Notes: generated from the sequence alone by a model not told the origin. Shown: positions 1 to 13,083, numbered from the stretch's first letter. The stretch: DNA of 64,000 bases from Hordeum vulgare subsp. vulgare (GCF_904849725.1 NC_058523.1:171722689-171786688); one strand, 5' to 3'. Numbers and translations: made by a program.

Positions 1-783
1 ATAATGGTACCGTCGTTCTAAGCAAAACAAGGTGCATAAAAGGATTAACATCACATGCAATTCATAAGTGACATGATATGGCCATCATGATGTGCTCCTT
101 GATCTCCATCACCAAAGCACCGGCACGATCTTCTTGTCACCGGCGCCACACCATGATCTCCATCAACGTGTCGCCATCGGGGTTGTCGTGCTACTCATGC
201 TATTACTACTAAAGCTACATCCTAGCAAAATAGTAAACGCATCTGCAAGCACAAACGTTAGTTATAAAGACAACCCTATGGCTCCTGCCGGTTGCCATAC
301 CATCGACGTGCAAGTCGATATTATCTATTACAACATGATCATCTCATACATCCAATATATCACATCACATCGTTGGCCATATCACATCACAATCATACCC
401 TGCAAAAACAAGTTAGACGTCCTCTAATTTTGTTGTTGCATGTTTTGCGTGGTGACCATGGGTATCTAGTAGGATCGCATCTTACTTACGCAAACACCAC
501 AACGGAGATATATGAGTTGCTATTTAACCTCATCCAAGGACCTCCTCGGTCAAATCCGATTCAACTAAAGTTGGAGAAACTGACACCCGCCAGTCATCTT
601 TGAGCAACGGAGTTACTCGTAGGGATGAAACCAGTCTCTCGTAAGCGTACGAGTAATGTCGGTCCGAGCCGCTTCGATCCAACAATACCGCGGAATCAAG
701 AAAATACTAAGGAGGGCAGCAAAACGCACATCACCGCCCACACAAACTTTTGTGTTCTACTCGAGAAGACATCTACGCATGAA

Positions 784-800
784 CCTAGCTCATGATGCCA
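784..800 (-). other. Primer binding site, variant initiator-Met type
   Basis: Directly inside the LTR, the minus strand reads TGGCATCATGAGCTAGG. The usual Copia site complementary to initiator tRNA-Met begins TGGTATCAGAGC. This copy has an altered base and an extra base, and the copy at 30078 shares the same variant. Confidence 0.7.
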
Positions 801-801
801 C

Positions 802-2619
802 TGTTGGGGAACGTCGCATGGGAAACAAAAAAATTCCTACGCGCACGAAGACCTATCATGGTGATGTCCATCTACGAGAGGGGATGAGTGATCTACGTAC
901 CCTTGTAGACCGTACAGCAGAAGCGTTAGTGAACGCGGTTGATGTAGTAGAACGTCCTCACGTTCCTCGATCCGCCCCGCGAACTATCCAGCGATCAGTC
1001 CCACGATCTAGTGCCGAACGGACGGCACCTCCGCGTTCAGCACACGTACAGCTCGACGATGATCTCGGCCTTCTTGATCCAGCAAGAGAGACGGAGAGGT
1101 AGAAGAGTTCTCCGGCAGCGTGATGGCGCTCCGGAGGTTGGTGATGATCTTGTCTCAGCAGGGCTCCGCCCGAGCTCCGGAGAAACGCGATCTAGAGGTA
1201 AAACCATGGAGATATGTGGTTGGGTTGCCGTGGCAAAGTTGTCACAAATCAGCCCTAAAACCCCACTATATATAGGAGGAGGGGGGAGCCTTCCCTTGGG
1301 GTCCAAGAACCCCTAAGGGCTTCGGCCGAGCAAAGGGGGGAAGGTCTCCCCTCCCAAACCGAGTCCTACTTGGTTTGGAAGGTGGAGTCCTTCTTCCCTT
1401 TCCCACCTCCTCTTTTTTTTTTCTTTTCTCTTTGATTTTTCTTCCAATGCGCATAGGGCTCTTTTGGGCTGTCCCACCAGCCCGCTAAGGGATGGTGCGC
1501 CACCCTCAATGCCTATGGGCTTCCCCGGGGTGGGTTGCCCCCCCGGTGAACTCCCGGAACCCATTCGTCATTCCTGGTACATTCCCGGTAACTCCGAAAA
1601 CCTTCCGGTAATCAAATGAGGTCATCCTATATATCAATCTTCGTTTCTGGACTATTCTGGAAACCCTCGTGACGTCCGTGATCTCATCCGGGACTCCGAA
1701 CAACATTCGGTAACCAACCATATAACTCAAATACGCATAAAACAACATCGAACCTTAAGTGTGCAGACCCTGCGGGTTCGAGAACTATGTAGACATGACC
1801 CAAGAGACTCCTCGGTCAGTATCCAATAGCGGGACCTGGATGCCCATATTGGATCCTACATATTCTACGAAGATCTTATCGTTTGAACCTCAGTGCCAAG
1901 GATTCATATAATCCCGTATGTCATTCCCTTTGTCCTTCGGTATGTTACTTGCCCGAGATTTGATCGTCAGTATCCGTATACCTATTTCAATCTCGTTTAC
2001 CAACAAGTCTCTTTACTCGTTCCGTAATACAAGATCCCGCAACTTACACTAAGTCACATTGCTTGCAAGGCTTGTGTGTGATGTTGTATTACCGAGTGGG
2101 CCCCGAGATACCTCTCCGTCACACGGAGTGACAAATCCCAGTCTTGATCCATACTAACTCAACGAACACCTTCGGAGATACCTGTAGAGCATCTTTATAG
2201 TCACCCAGTTACGTTGCGACGTTTGATACACACAAAGTATTCCTCCGGTGTTAGTGAGTTATATGATCTCATGGTCATAGGAACAAATACTTGACACGCA
2301 GAAAACAGTAGCAATAAAATGACACGATCAACATGCTACGTCTATTAGTTTGGGTCTAGTCCATCACGTGATTCTCCTAATGACGTGATCCAGTTATCAA
2401 GCAACAACACCTTGTTCATAATCAGAAGACACTGACTATCGTTGATCAACTGGCTAGCCAACCAGAGGCTTGCTAGGGACAGTGTTTTGTCTATGTATCC
2501 ACACATGTATATAAGTCTTTATTCAATACAATTATAGCATGGATAATAAACGATTATCTTGATACAGGAATTATAATAATAACTATATTTATTATTGCCT
2601 CTAGGGCATAATTCCAACA
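802..2619 (-). repeat. 5' LTR of the WIS-like Copia
   Basis: An 1818-bp LTR with inverted TG...CA ends: TGTTGGGGAACG on the plus strand at the left and TTCCAACA at the right. It holds the promoter (TATA near 1267-1274, minus strand). It is homologous, in inverted orientation, to the LTR at about 28283-30076. Confidence 0.88.
1267..1274 (-). promoter_or_regulatory. TATA box of the Copia LTR
   Basis: TATATATA preceded on the minus strand by CCTCC, at the usual U3/R position for this LTR group; transcription would run leftward into the leader. Confidence 0.6.
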
Positions 2620-2620
2620 T

Positions 2621-2983
2621 CCACTACTGCAGTCCACTGTTGAGAAGCTAGAGAACAGAGACAAGGATGCTCGTGCTCTCCGCATGGAGCTTTATGCTAC
2701 CCGTGTCCGTCTGTGGACGGCTTTGACGCAGCTGGCACCGGTAGTCCAAACAGGGTACGGAGATATGGAGATGTTGAACCCTGTTAGGACCCATCTTCCG
2801 GCCCACGTTGACTGGTCAACTATAGGAGGAGTCTCCCCTCTTCGGGGACCCATATTACCACCAGTCAGGGGACCAAGGCCACATCCGTGTCCTTATGGAT
2901 CCCAGGGATCTCAGGCCAGAGTCTTTCCTGATCCGCAGGTTAAGCTTCCAGGCCATGGAGGTAATCTCTATGAGATGTTCTAA
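2621..2983 (+). pseudogene. 3' part of a leader ORF upstream of gag (unknown product)
   Basis: A frame open from the Copia junction to a TAA at 2981-2983. About 120 codons remain; the 5' end was removed or displaced by the Copia insertion. The product begins with a charged heptad-like stretch (VEKLENRDKDARAL) that could form a coiled coil, continues with WTALTQLAPVVQ, and becomes proline- and glycine-rich. It contains no gag zinc knuckle, protease or RT motif. It ends 354 bases before the gag ATG in another phase context. I do not recognise the family; it may be an accessory leader protein of this Gypsy lineage or a decayed duplicate of gag sequence. Confidence 0.45.
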
Positions 2984-3337
2984 GCGGATGCCTGAGCTGT
3001 GAGCGGAAGGATAGTATGGTAGTAGCCGTACGTTCACAGTCCTGCGTGACTTGTGAAGTATGCCTGTGATGTGAAATGAATTCCGGAGACCTAGATAAAT
3101 AATGTATAGGAAGCTTGTAAGCCTCTGATGAGTAGTTTCATAATTTCAATAGTTGCTCTTCGGTTAAGGTTGTACTGAACTATGTAAGGGTGTGTATGAA
3201 CCATGGTGTATATATAGCAGTTGCTTGTTACCATGTTGTTCGGATATTCATTTCCGCATTCCGTGTGTTCAGTACATTTTTAATCCATAGCTAGTATTAA
3301 TATGATATTGGTCTAAGCTGTGAGTTTGTTTGTCAGG
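2984..3337 (+). other. Untranslated spacer between leader ORF and gag
   Basis: No ORF of note. It ends with TTTGTTTGTCAG just before the gag ATG, which resembles a 3' splice site. An in-frame stop at 3314-3316 argues against gag starting further upstream. Confidence 0.5.
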
Positions 3338-5776
3338 ATGGTGTTCACCAGGTTGAACCGTGCCCCTGCTCATGAGCAAGGCGAGGGTAGTCAAGCGTCG
3401 CAGGAAGACCTGCCTCACCCGCCCTCTCTGGCGGAAGTTATGCTTGAGGCACAGAGAAACAAAAGGGAGACCAACCGACTATTAGAGCGTATTGAGCAGA
3501 ATACGGCTCGTCAGCCTAGGAATGCTGCAGTGTCCCTCAACAACTTTGTGAAGCTGAATCCTCCAAAGTTTCATCACTCCGTCGATCCCCTCGACGCTGA
3601 TGACTTGTTGTGCAGCATCTCACGGAAGATTTGCTCTGCGAATGTTTCTGAGGCCGACAAGGTGACCTTTGCGGCGTATTTTCTGGAAGGACCCGCCAAT
3701 CTGTGGTGGGAGAACTTTGAAGCTATGCGTCCTGCTGAACCAGCAGCCACATGGGCAGACTTCAGTGCAGCCTTCCGTCTGCACCATATTCCAGAGGGCC
3801 TGATGGACAGAAAGAGAGAGGAGTTCTGTGCTTTCATCCAGGGCAAGTTGACCGTGGATGCCTATAGCCGCGAGTTCAGTAACCTCGCCCGCAATGCAAC
3901 AGAGGAGGTGTTTACTGACGCCAAAAAGCAAGCAAGATTCCGTAAGGGTCTGAGCCCTGAGCTTCGTCGTGATCTGCGCCTCCACGAGTGTGCAAGCTTT
4001 CAAGCCCTGGTCAACAAGGCGATCAGTGCCGAGACTGGTCATACCGACTTTGAAGCCACAAGGAAGCACTCCCGTGACTTTGGCTCGTCATCTGGTTCCG
4101 CATTTCCAAAACGCAGGCTGTGGGTTCCAAACAGTTCTCTGCCGCCAAGATACACTCCGAGGCCATCCTACGTGGATCTTCAGACGAATCAGACCAACCC
4201 TCCAACAAAAACCTATGGTGGTCCAGCTAGCAATGCTGCACCACGTGCGAACCAAGTGATATGCTACAAGTGTGGAGAACCAGGGCACTATTCCCGTGAG
4301 TGTCCTCAAAATGTGGGTGCCAAGCAACCCGGAAAGTCCGTCGGGCAAGGCAAGTCAGGCAAAGCTTACTATGTGAAGCCAACTCCTGCACGTGGCCGTG
4401 TCAACTATGTCTCAGCAGAAGAAGGTGTAGAGGATCCCGACGTCATACTGGGTACGCTTCTTGTTAATCATCACCCATCATCTGTTCTCTTTGACACTGG
4501 GTCTTCTCATTCCTTCATTTCAGAAAGTTATGCACAGTTGCATAACATGTCTTTTTGTGATATGCCAATTCCATTGGTTGTCCAAACTCCTGGTAGTAAA
4601 TGGCAAACCTCTAGGATAACCTATGATAATGAAATTCTAGTACACAGGCTAGTTTTTCTAGCCTCATTGATAGCCTTGAAATCTTCGGATATTAATATCA
4701 TCTTGGGTATGGACTGGATGTCAGCTCACTATGCCAAGATTGATACTCATTCTAGAAATGTTCAGCTTACCCATCCCTCGGGTGAGATAGTCAATGTCTC
4801 TACTCAATTTTCCAAATGCCAACTCTATTCCCTAAATGCCAACCCTCTTCCGGAACTTGAAGACATTCCGGTAGTCCGTGACTTCCCGGATGTTTTTCTA
4901 GAGGAACTACCAGGAATTCCACCTGACAGAGATGTAGAGTTCGTGATAGATCTTGTTTCGGGAACTGTTCCAATAGCCAGAAGACCATATAAGATGGCAC
5001 CCTTGGAGCTAGCCGAGCTTAAGAAGCAACTAGATGAGGCCTTGAATAAAGGTTTCATTCGTCCTAGCTCTTCTCCTTGGGATTTCCCCGTCCTATTCGT
5101 CAAGAAGAAAGACGGAACGGATCGGATGGTTGTAGATTACCGACCAGTTAATCTGGTCACCATAAAGAACAAGTATCCGCTCCCCAGGATCAACGATCTG
5201 TACGACCAGCTCACTGGATCCTCAGTCTTCTCCAAAATGGATTTGAGGTTGGGATACCATCAAATCAAGATCAAGAACAGGGACATTCCAAAAACGGCCT
5301 TTGTTATTTGTTATGGCCAATACGAGTACACCGTCATGTCCTTCGGTTTAACCAATGCCCCAACCATCTTCTCTCGTCTGATGAATTCAATCTTCATGGA
5401 GTATTTGGATATATTCGTCGTGGTATACCTCGATGATATTCTCATCTACTCGAAGAACGAACAAGAACATGCCGAGCATCTAAGGCTGGTATTGATGAAA
5501 CTTCGAGAGCATCGCCTTTATGCCAAGTTTTCAAAATGTGAATTTTGGTTACCAGAAGTGACCTATCTAGGTCACGTAATCTCTCGTAAGGGTATTGCTG
5601 TCAATCCCGAGAGAGTTCAAGATGTCCTTGATTGGACTCAACCTGAATCGATTAAGCAAGTTAGGAGTTTTCTTGGTCTAGCGAGCTATTGTCGCCGCTT
5701 TGTCGAGAATTTCTCCCAGGTTGCAAAGCCTCTATCTGAACTCCTCAAGAAGGATAAGAAGTTCGAGTGGACACCA

Positions 5777-5779
5777 TAG
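5777..5779 (+). other. Premature TAG stop in Gypsy pol
   Basis: The same frame is open for 813 codons before it and 677 after it. A single C-to-T change of a glutamine codon in a CAG (CHG methylation) context would explain it. Confidence 0.8.
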
Positions 5780-7780
5780 TGTGAGCATAGTTTTCAGGAA
5801 CTGAAAAGACGCCTGACTTCCGCACCTGTGTTGCTACCACCAGATTTTTCTAAGGACTTTGTTATCTATTGTGACGCCTCGCGACAAGGATTAGGTTGCA
5901 TTCTCATGCAAGATCTTCATGTGATCAGATACGCATCTCGACAGTTGTGTCCACATGAGGATAATTATCCCACACATGACCTTGAGCTTGCAGCTGTGGT
6001 CCATGCACTAAAAACCTGGCGACATTACCTTCTGGGTAATCGTTGCGAAATATCCACTGATCACCAAAGTCTGAAATATATCTTCACCCAGCCGGATTTG
6101 AATCTCAGGCAAAGATGGTGGGTTGAGTTGATCTCGGATTACGACTTAGGGATAACTTACACCCCGGGGAAGGCCAATGTTATGGCCGATGCGCTAAGTT
6201 GTAAATCTTATTGTATCAATTTGATGCTACAACAAGGTCAACCACATCTCTATGAGGACATTCGGAAGTTGAATCTTCATATTGTTCCTCAAGGATTCCT
6301 TTCTACCCTGGTGGCGAAGCCTACCCTTAAGGATCAAATTATAGCTGGCCAGAAGCGTGGCAAGGGTATATCACGGATCAAGGAGAATATTTTTAGCGGA
6401 AACGCTAAAGAATTTTCCATGAATGATCAAGGTGTTGTGTTCTTCCAGAATCGTCTAGTGGTTCCTAAGAACCTACATCTAAGGCAGTTAATTCTTAAGG
6501 AGGCCCATGATTCTCCTCTCACCATTCATCCCGGTAGTACTAATATGTATCAGGACCTACGCCAGAGGTTCTGGTGGACTAGGATGAAGAGAGAAATTGC
6601 TGAGTTCGTTGCTAACTGCGACGTTTGTCGTCGAGTTAAGGCAGAACATCAAAGGCCTGTTGGCACCCTTCAACCTTTAGCTATTCCTGAATGGAAATGG
6701 GATAAAGTTAGTATGGATTTCATTACCGGATTTCCCAAGACCAAGAAAGGAAATAATGCTATCTTTGTGGTCATTGACCGACTCTCCAAAGTGGCTCATT
6801 TTCTTCCCGTTCGTGAGAGTATAACAGCTAGCCAGCTAGCGGAGTTATATATCTCTCGAATAGTGTCTCTTCATGGTGTTCCCCTGGAGATTAACTCGGA
6901 CCGTGGGAGTATCTTTACTTCTCGCTTCTGGGAAAGTTTTCAGAATGCCATGGGGACTCACCTATCTTTTAGCACTGCTTTCCATCCTCAATCAAGTGGT
7001 CAAGTAGAAAGAGTGAATCAAATCCTAGAAGATATGCTCCGAGCTTGTGTTATATCATTCGGTATGAATTGGGAGAAGTGCCTCCCATTCGCCGAATTTG
7101 CTTATAACAATAGTTATCAATCAAGCTTGGGCAAAGCTCCTTTTGAAGTTCTCTATGGACGAAGATGTCGAACACCTCTTAATTGGTCAGAAACCGGAGA
7201 GAGGCAACTCTTTAGCCCGGATATGATCCAGGATGCAGAAGAGCAGGTTCGTATTATTCGTGAAAAGTTGAAAACAGCCCAGTCTCGTCAAAAGAGCCAA
7301 TATGATCATCATCATAAGGCTCTGACCTTTGAAGTTGATGAGAAGGCTTACCATCGGGTTACACCTTTGAAGGGTACCCATCGATTCGGTATCAAGGGCA
7401 AGTTGGCTCCTCGTTACATTGGTCCTTTTCGCATTCTTGCCAAACGAGGAGAAGTTGCCTACCATTTGGAACTTCCTCCGAATCTTTCCAAGGTTCATGA
7501 TGTCTTCCACGTCTCGCAACTCAGGCGTTGCTTTTCGGATCCTATCCGTGAAGTGGACCATGAAACGCTTGATCTCCAAGATAACCTTTCATACCAAGAA
7601 TACCCCGTGCGTATTCTTGATCAAGCTGAGCGTACCACTGGACGTCGAAACCTCAAGTTTCTTAAAGTTCAATGGTCAAATCATTCTGAAAAGGAGGCAA
7701 CTTGGGAAAGAGAGGATCGTCTCCGACTTGAGTATCCTGCGTTATTCCCGACGACTTCTAAATCTCGGGACGAGATTCTT

Positions 7781-7796
7781 TTGAGTGGGGGTGAGT
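7781..7796 (+). other. Polypurine tract of the Gypsy element
   Basis: A purine-rich stretch with GTGGGGGTGAG immediately precedes the LTR 5' end TGTCAC. This is where plus-strand DNA synthesis is primed. It overlaps the last codons of pol. Confidence 0.7.
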
Positions 7797-9348
7797 TGTC
7801 ACATCCGTGACACCTTAATCAAGTTAGCATTGTGTTCATATCTTCTTTGCATTGCATCTAGGAAATTTTCAACAAGAACAAGCAAGTGGTGAAGGAACAC
7901 TCAAAAAAAACCTAGCCACCTCTCAAATTCAAAGGAATTATAAACTTGTTCAAATCAATGAACTCAAAATGGCCTCAAGAAAAGTTCAACTTTTCTGATA
8001 AATCATGGAAACAAATAAGCAATGAAGTAAACCATTTTCATAACACTCTTGGCATTTCAAATAAATGCAAAAAGCTACTGGTTTCAAGTTTTAAATTTGA
8101 ATTCAAAAACTTTAAGTTTTCAAAAATGTTGAAAACTTTAGGAATGGTTGGATATATTCCAACTAATATTCTGGTGTGTTCAAAATATTTTTATAAACTA
8201 TTTTGGAGCTGAAATAAAAAGCAAATCAGAAAAACAAAACAGAAAGAAAATAGAAAGAAAAGAGGGAAACCTTACCTGTCGCCCTGAGGAGGCCCAGCCC
8301 ACCAGGGGCAAGGGCGTCTTCCTCCTCCTGCCTTCTGGCAGAGGAGCGAACGCCCACGGCGGCTCCTCCACCTCCTCCTTCGCCGTGGCACGCTCCGGTG
8401 CTCCCCAGGACAGCGCGACAGTAGGGATATCCACCCCGAGCCCGTCTCTATCCGTTCCCCTGCTCTAGTTTCCCCCTCCTCTCGGGATCTCTCCTCCCTC
8501 CTTCTGCCGCCATTGCCAAGAGCTCGAGCCATCGTGCCTCTAGCCACAGGACCTTCCTCCCGAGTAGTCCAGTAGCTCCGCCTCGACGAGCTGGTTCTCT
8601 CTGCAAAGGCCGAAGCCTCCTCAAGCCTTGCAACGTCCCCAACGCCATCGTCTTCAACCTTCGGTCGCCGGCAAATCGACGGTGAAACGCCGGCTACAGC
8701 CCCTCCCCGAGCAGTCTGAGCCTAGCTTCACCTCCATCATGAGCCTGCGATCATTTCCCCTCTTCTTCCCCTCAGATCCGTGCCCTCTACCCACTGGACC
8801 ATCGAGCCCGAACCCCGGCAGCCGCCTCGGCTCGTCGCCGGCTTGCTCCGGCCACCTATAGCCCTCCCTGAGGCCAGTGCTGGATGAGGTCGAGCCTGGG
8901 GATCATCCCAGTGCTCTCGGCAACCTTTTCCGAGCACCACAACACAATATAGCATGTCTCCGGCGAGGTTCTGCCGCGGATCTGGTCGCTGCCGGTCAGG
9001 CTCCGGCGGGGAACGACGTGGCCAGCTTAACCCTAGTAGTTTAACCCTAATCGCTCGCTGACAGTGGGCCCAAGGCCAAGTCAAACCCACTTAGGGGCTG
9101 GTCAGCGCGGGATTAGCCCCTGAGACGCTGACCAATGGGTCCCCCCTGTCAGGTTTGACCTGATCAGGTCAGTTGACCTGCTGACGCCATGATGATGTAG
9201 TGATGACGCAGTAAGTGAATTTCTGATTTAAAAGAATTCTAGAAAAATGCCAAAACTTCTAAAATTCATAGAAATTAATCTATAACTCTAACGAAAATAA
9301 TTTATATATCAAAAAAGTATCAGAAAAATTCAAGGAATCTGAATATGT

Positions 9349-9372
9349 CATTTTCAAACATGTTTGAAAATG
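9349..9372. repeat. Perfect 24-bp palindrome in the Gypsy LTR
   Basis: The half-site CATTTTCAAACA at 9349-9360 is followed directly by its exact reverse complement, TGTTTGAAAATG. It is AT-rich and sits between AT-rich LTR segments. It could be a dimeric protein site or a cruciform-prone point; no function is known to me. Confidence 0.85.
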
Positions 9373-10379
9373 TTACTGAACCCAAACATGTAGATTAATG
9401 AATAAGTTAATTCTTATAAATACTTTGGAGATGGAATTTGGGAAATAATTAAATTTCACTACAAATGATATGATCAAACACTGCCCAAATCACAAACCAG
9501 CAACCTAACATGTCATTCCATGCATGATAAAAGCAAGTTGATCTGAGCATCAGGTCGAATCAATTAAAATGGTATCCGAGAATACCTCGTTTGAAGTGAT
9601 ATTTGAATTTGATTCAAATCAACTTCAAACCTAATACATGTTAGCTATAATAGTATACCACCTTGCATCCTCATGCCATGATCATGCATCATCTTGTTGC
9701 ACATGATTGTTATTGATTGTTGTCATTTCTTTCGGTAGGCTCCGCTCCCCCGGATTCCACCGAATATCCATCTGATGGATATTGTCACTCCTCTGAGCAA
9801 CAAGGCAAGCAACCATTTTGATCATCCCAATAAATCCCATGTTCTCGCTCCTGCACTTACTTATTGCATTACGATCAAATGTTTCAAATGCTTTTGCCAC
9901 GTTAGATGAACCCACTTCCTTTGCATGACCTATCCTTGTCACAGTAAATAGCTGAACCTTGCAACCTAGCATACCTGGTAGTTGCTTGAGCCATGATGTG
10001 TCTTATCCTGCTATGCATGCTATGCTTAGAGTTGTGGATGGTCTGTCATCTGGGAGATGAACAAAATTGTGAGAATGTGTTCGGTAAGCAAAGGTTGTGT
10101 GTTGAACCTGATTTGGTAAAGGTACCAGTGAAAGGCTGTGTAGGAGTACATGGCGGGTTGTTTCAATGGAACCGTCCTTAGGAACTGAGTTCCGTGTTTG
10201 TAATCTAAGACGAGATACTACCACATGCTGGGCCCTGAAATATGACCCCGCTCGACTTATTAATCGCTTAGTACTCGGTCCAGGAGTTGCAAGTAGTTTC
10301 TGGTGTTTATAGTCATGATGGAGGCCGTGCATGGTGCTGACCTGAGAGGTGGGCTATGATACGGTAGGCAGTGGCACGG

Positions 10380-10387
10380 TGTACCAG
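10380..10387. repeat. hAT 1 target-site duplication, left
   Basis: TGTACCAG, matching TGTACCAA at 13863-13870 in 7 of 8 bases. Confidence 0.9.
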
Positions 10388-10593
10388 CAGGGCCGGTCCT
10401 GAGATTTCGGGGGCCCAGGGCGAAACTAAAATTTAGGGCCCCATAGTATAAATAAATAGTATAGATTAGAGAAATAAATAGCAAAAAAATGAGACACAAA
10501 TTTTTTACGTGGAAAACCCTTACGGGAAAAAACCACGGACGCACAAAGGCGTAATTTCATTATTGTATATAAGTTTTACAATTCAAACACACC

Positions 10594-13083
10594 CTAAAAT
10601 TTCCTTCTTGCATTCCTGCATGCAAAATCGTCGATGATGGAGTCAATATCAATCTCATCCAATAACTGCTTCTCGATGCATAGAGTTGCCAAACCATTTA
10701 ACCTCTCTTGTGACATTACAGATCTCAAATAGTTTTTCAATAGCTTCAGCTTAGAAAAGCTTCTTTTAGCTGATGCAACAGTCACGGGCATAGTAAATAA
10801 AATCCGATAAGCAATAGAAGTATTAGGATAACAATCCGCTTCCCTCACAAAATGAAAAATCTCCATAGCAGACATTGTTCTATCTGGTAAAGTAAACTGC
10901 ATGACACTCAACTCAGAAATCATATCATTTAGCTCGACATCACATTTACCTTGTGTGAAAGTATTTGCAAATTCAGTGCACCTTTATTTCAATTGAGAAC
11001 CATCCAACGACTTCAAATATGTTGAACTCATTAAAAATCCAAATACTTTTTTGAATGATTGGAGCTCCTCAAATCTACTCGTCAATGATGTGATTGCCAT
11101 ATCAACCATAACCAAAAAGTAGTTCACTTTAAAATCCTCCTCGCCTTGCAAGATTTCTTCTTGGCATTCGGTTTCATCAAATTGCTTTTTCCTAGAAGCA
11201 CGGCGTTTTACTGGAAATGATGGCTCTACACCCAATCCAGTTGCAATTTCCTTGGCACTATCCAAACTAGAAGCAAATCCTTCATTTCTATAGGTGCGGA
11301 AGTAATCGCGTATACCTTCTATTTGTTGTATTGTCGACTCAATGCACATGGATGGTGACTCCAACTTCTTGCTCACTGCATTAACTGCAAATAAAATTGA
11401 ATGCCAAATAACCATACAAAATATAAATTCAAATTTACCAAGCACTTTATATAAATTTTTTGCATCACTCTGATCCTTGGGTTCGGTATCACCATCTTCA
11501 CTTAACTCTAGAAGAGCGGACCTGAGCTGGGGAGCTTGATACCTAATTGCTTTGACACTTTTAATTCGACTCTCCCAGCGAGTATTGGACAAGGACTTCA
11601 CAGTTAAACCTTCCACATGATCTAGCAAAACTTTCCATCTTTTGGTAGACCTAGCAAATAAAACATAGATCCGTTGCACTATTCCAAAAAAAGAAACAAC
11701 CTTATCACATGATTTAGCCATGTCACAAAGAGTGAGATTAAGACTATGACAAGCACATGGCATATACAAAGCCCTTGGATTTATTTTAAGCAACCTACTT
11801 TGCACTCCCCTGTGCTTTCCTTTCATATTAGAGCCATTATCATAACCTTGACCCCGAATGTCATCAATAAGAAGACCATATGATTTGATGGATTCAACCA
11901 ATACATTGAAAAGCCCTTCACCCGATGTGTCATTCACCACCAAGAAACCAAGAACGTATTCCTCAATTTTTATTTGAGCACCATCCATAGGAACACATCG
12001 AACCAACAAACTCATTTGCTCTTGGTGACTCACATCACGGGTACAATCGAGAATAACCGAGAAATATTTAGCCTCTTTAACTTCCTTCGAAATAGTTTCT
12101 GTAATGCTAGAAGCCATAAGAGAAATCAACTCATTCTGAATTTTATGACTTAGATAATGATATTGAATCTCTTTGTTTTGAAACCGTCTAATGTGGTCCT
12201 ACATTACCAAGTCAAATTCTGCAACCATCTCAACACAAGCTAAGAAATTACAATTAAGATCATTATAAAGCTGCTCATTGGATCCTCTAAAAGTTAAATT
12301 TTGTTTACCAAGAAATTTCACAATAGCAACTATTCTTAGCATTACTCGCCTTAAGCGCTCCTTCTCTTTTGTGATCTGATGCTGCAACTCCTTATCAATT
12401 GTTTCATGTTTGCTCAATCTACTTTTCAGTTCGTTCCAAGAGATCATGCTTGTAATATGCTCCACACTTGCTTCATGTTCTTTTAGACTATCACTAATAT
12501 GTTGCCAATCTTTATACCCATCATGCGCTAAACTACTTTTGCAGTTGATAGGATTAAACAACTTACAAGAAAAACAAAACACTTTGTCAGCCTGTTTTGA
12601 ATAAACTAACCATTTTCGATCATGTACCTCTTCGTTGCTCATTGTTCTAGAGTAATGGGCATATGAAAAATTTCTTCTCTTGCCATTTAAAGGAAAAGTA
12701 ATATCATCTTCTCTAATAGGCCCTTTCTCAACTATTGTATCCCTTGCTTTGTTATCAAGACTAGCCCAATTTGCTGGATCATAAATATCCACATGAACTC
12801 GTTCTTCATCAACAGTAGCAGATTCCGTGGGAGATGAATTATGGTCATGATCACTCACATTGTTATCGTCCGCGTCGATGTCAACATTGTCTTCTGTATG
12901 GATACCATCTTCTAGATCCACATTATTTGGTTCTCCCACAAGAACTAACGCCAACTCATCTCGATTTTTTGAAGTGGACGGGTTACTCTTAAAATATTTA
13001 GGAAGAGATCCTCTTTGTGAATCAACCAATTTTTGATCTGCTTTCCTCTTTTTTCTTTTAGCAGCACCTGATTTAGGCTTCAT
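10594..13083 (-). pseudogene. hAT transposase (TTF zinc finger, DUF4371, dimerisation domain), two stops
   Basis: Read on the minus strand from ATG at 13083 (MKPKSGAAKRKKRK, a basic NLS-like start). TTTATTTTCAG directly upstream looks like the acceptor of a 5'-UTR intron. One frame of 830 codons is broken by TAG (12199-12201) and TAA (10984-10986). N-terminal third: TTF-type finger with FCFSCKLF and HEASVEH. Middle: RNase-H-like core with [10 protein letters not shown] and [15 protein letters not shown]-terminus: hAT dimerisation segment with ASAKRSFSKLKLLKN. Such proteins bind the TIRs and excise and reinsert the element. With two stops this copy cannot make a full protein, but it is close to intact and may once have served non-autonomous relatives. 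Confidence 0.9.

Larger units (their letters stand above)
1..2619 (-). mobile_element. WIS-like Copia LTR retrotransposon, 5' part (minus strand)
   Basis: The 5' end of a Copia element on the minus strand. Its 5' LTR lies at 802-2619, the PBS at 784-800, and the untranslated leader fills 1-783; gag and pol lie beyond the left edge. The LTR has the TGTTGG...CCAACA ends of the WIS/Angela/BARE-1 group, read from its 5' end at 2619. The leader is the reverse complement of the leader at 30077-30870, so two copies of one family face each other in this window. The element interrupts the Gypsy leader ORF at 2620. Short ORFs in 1-1750 look like chance frames in leader and LTR. The family name comes from remembered LTR sequence, not a search. 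Confidence 0.85.
3338..7810 (+). pseudogene. Gypsy gag-pol polyprotein with chromodomain, one in-frame TAG
   Basis: One frame of 1491 codons from the first ATG (MVFTRLNR), broken only by TAG at 5777-5779. Domains by rough residue: gag capsid 60-250; CCHC knuckle [14 protein letters not shown] near 308; aspartic protease with FDTGSS near 384; reverse transcriptase about 580-760 with YLDD at 697; RNase H with YCDAS near 845; integrase with HHCC finger about 1055-1100 and a D, D, E triad (MDFITG, SDRG, QVER); GPF module near 1361; C-terminal chromodomain about 1420-1470 (VQWSNH...ATWE). The family packages, copies and integrates the element, and the chromodomain targets chromatin. The stop lies between RT and RNase H and is most simply CAG to TAG. 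No other break was seen, so inactivation looks recent. Confidence 0.9.

Noticed and set aside
2961..3336. Possible intron joining the leader ORF to gag (GTAATC donor, TTTGTTTGTCAG acceptor)
   Set aside because: Splicing there would put the leader frame out of phase with gag, so no fusion protein results; kept only as a spacer.
8198..9090. Several overlapping frames on both strands
   Set aside because: GC-rich part of the Gypsy LTR; no recognisable protein.
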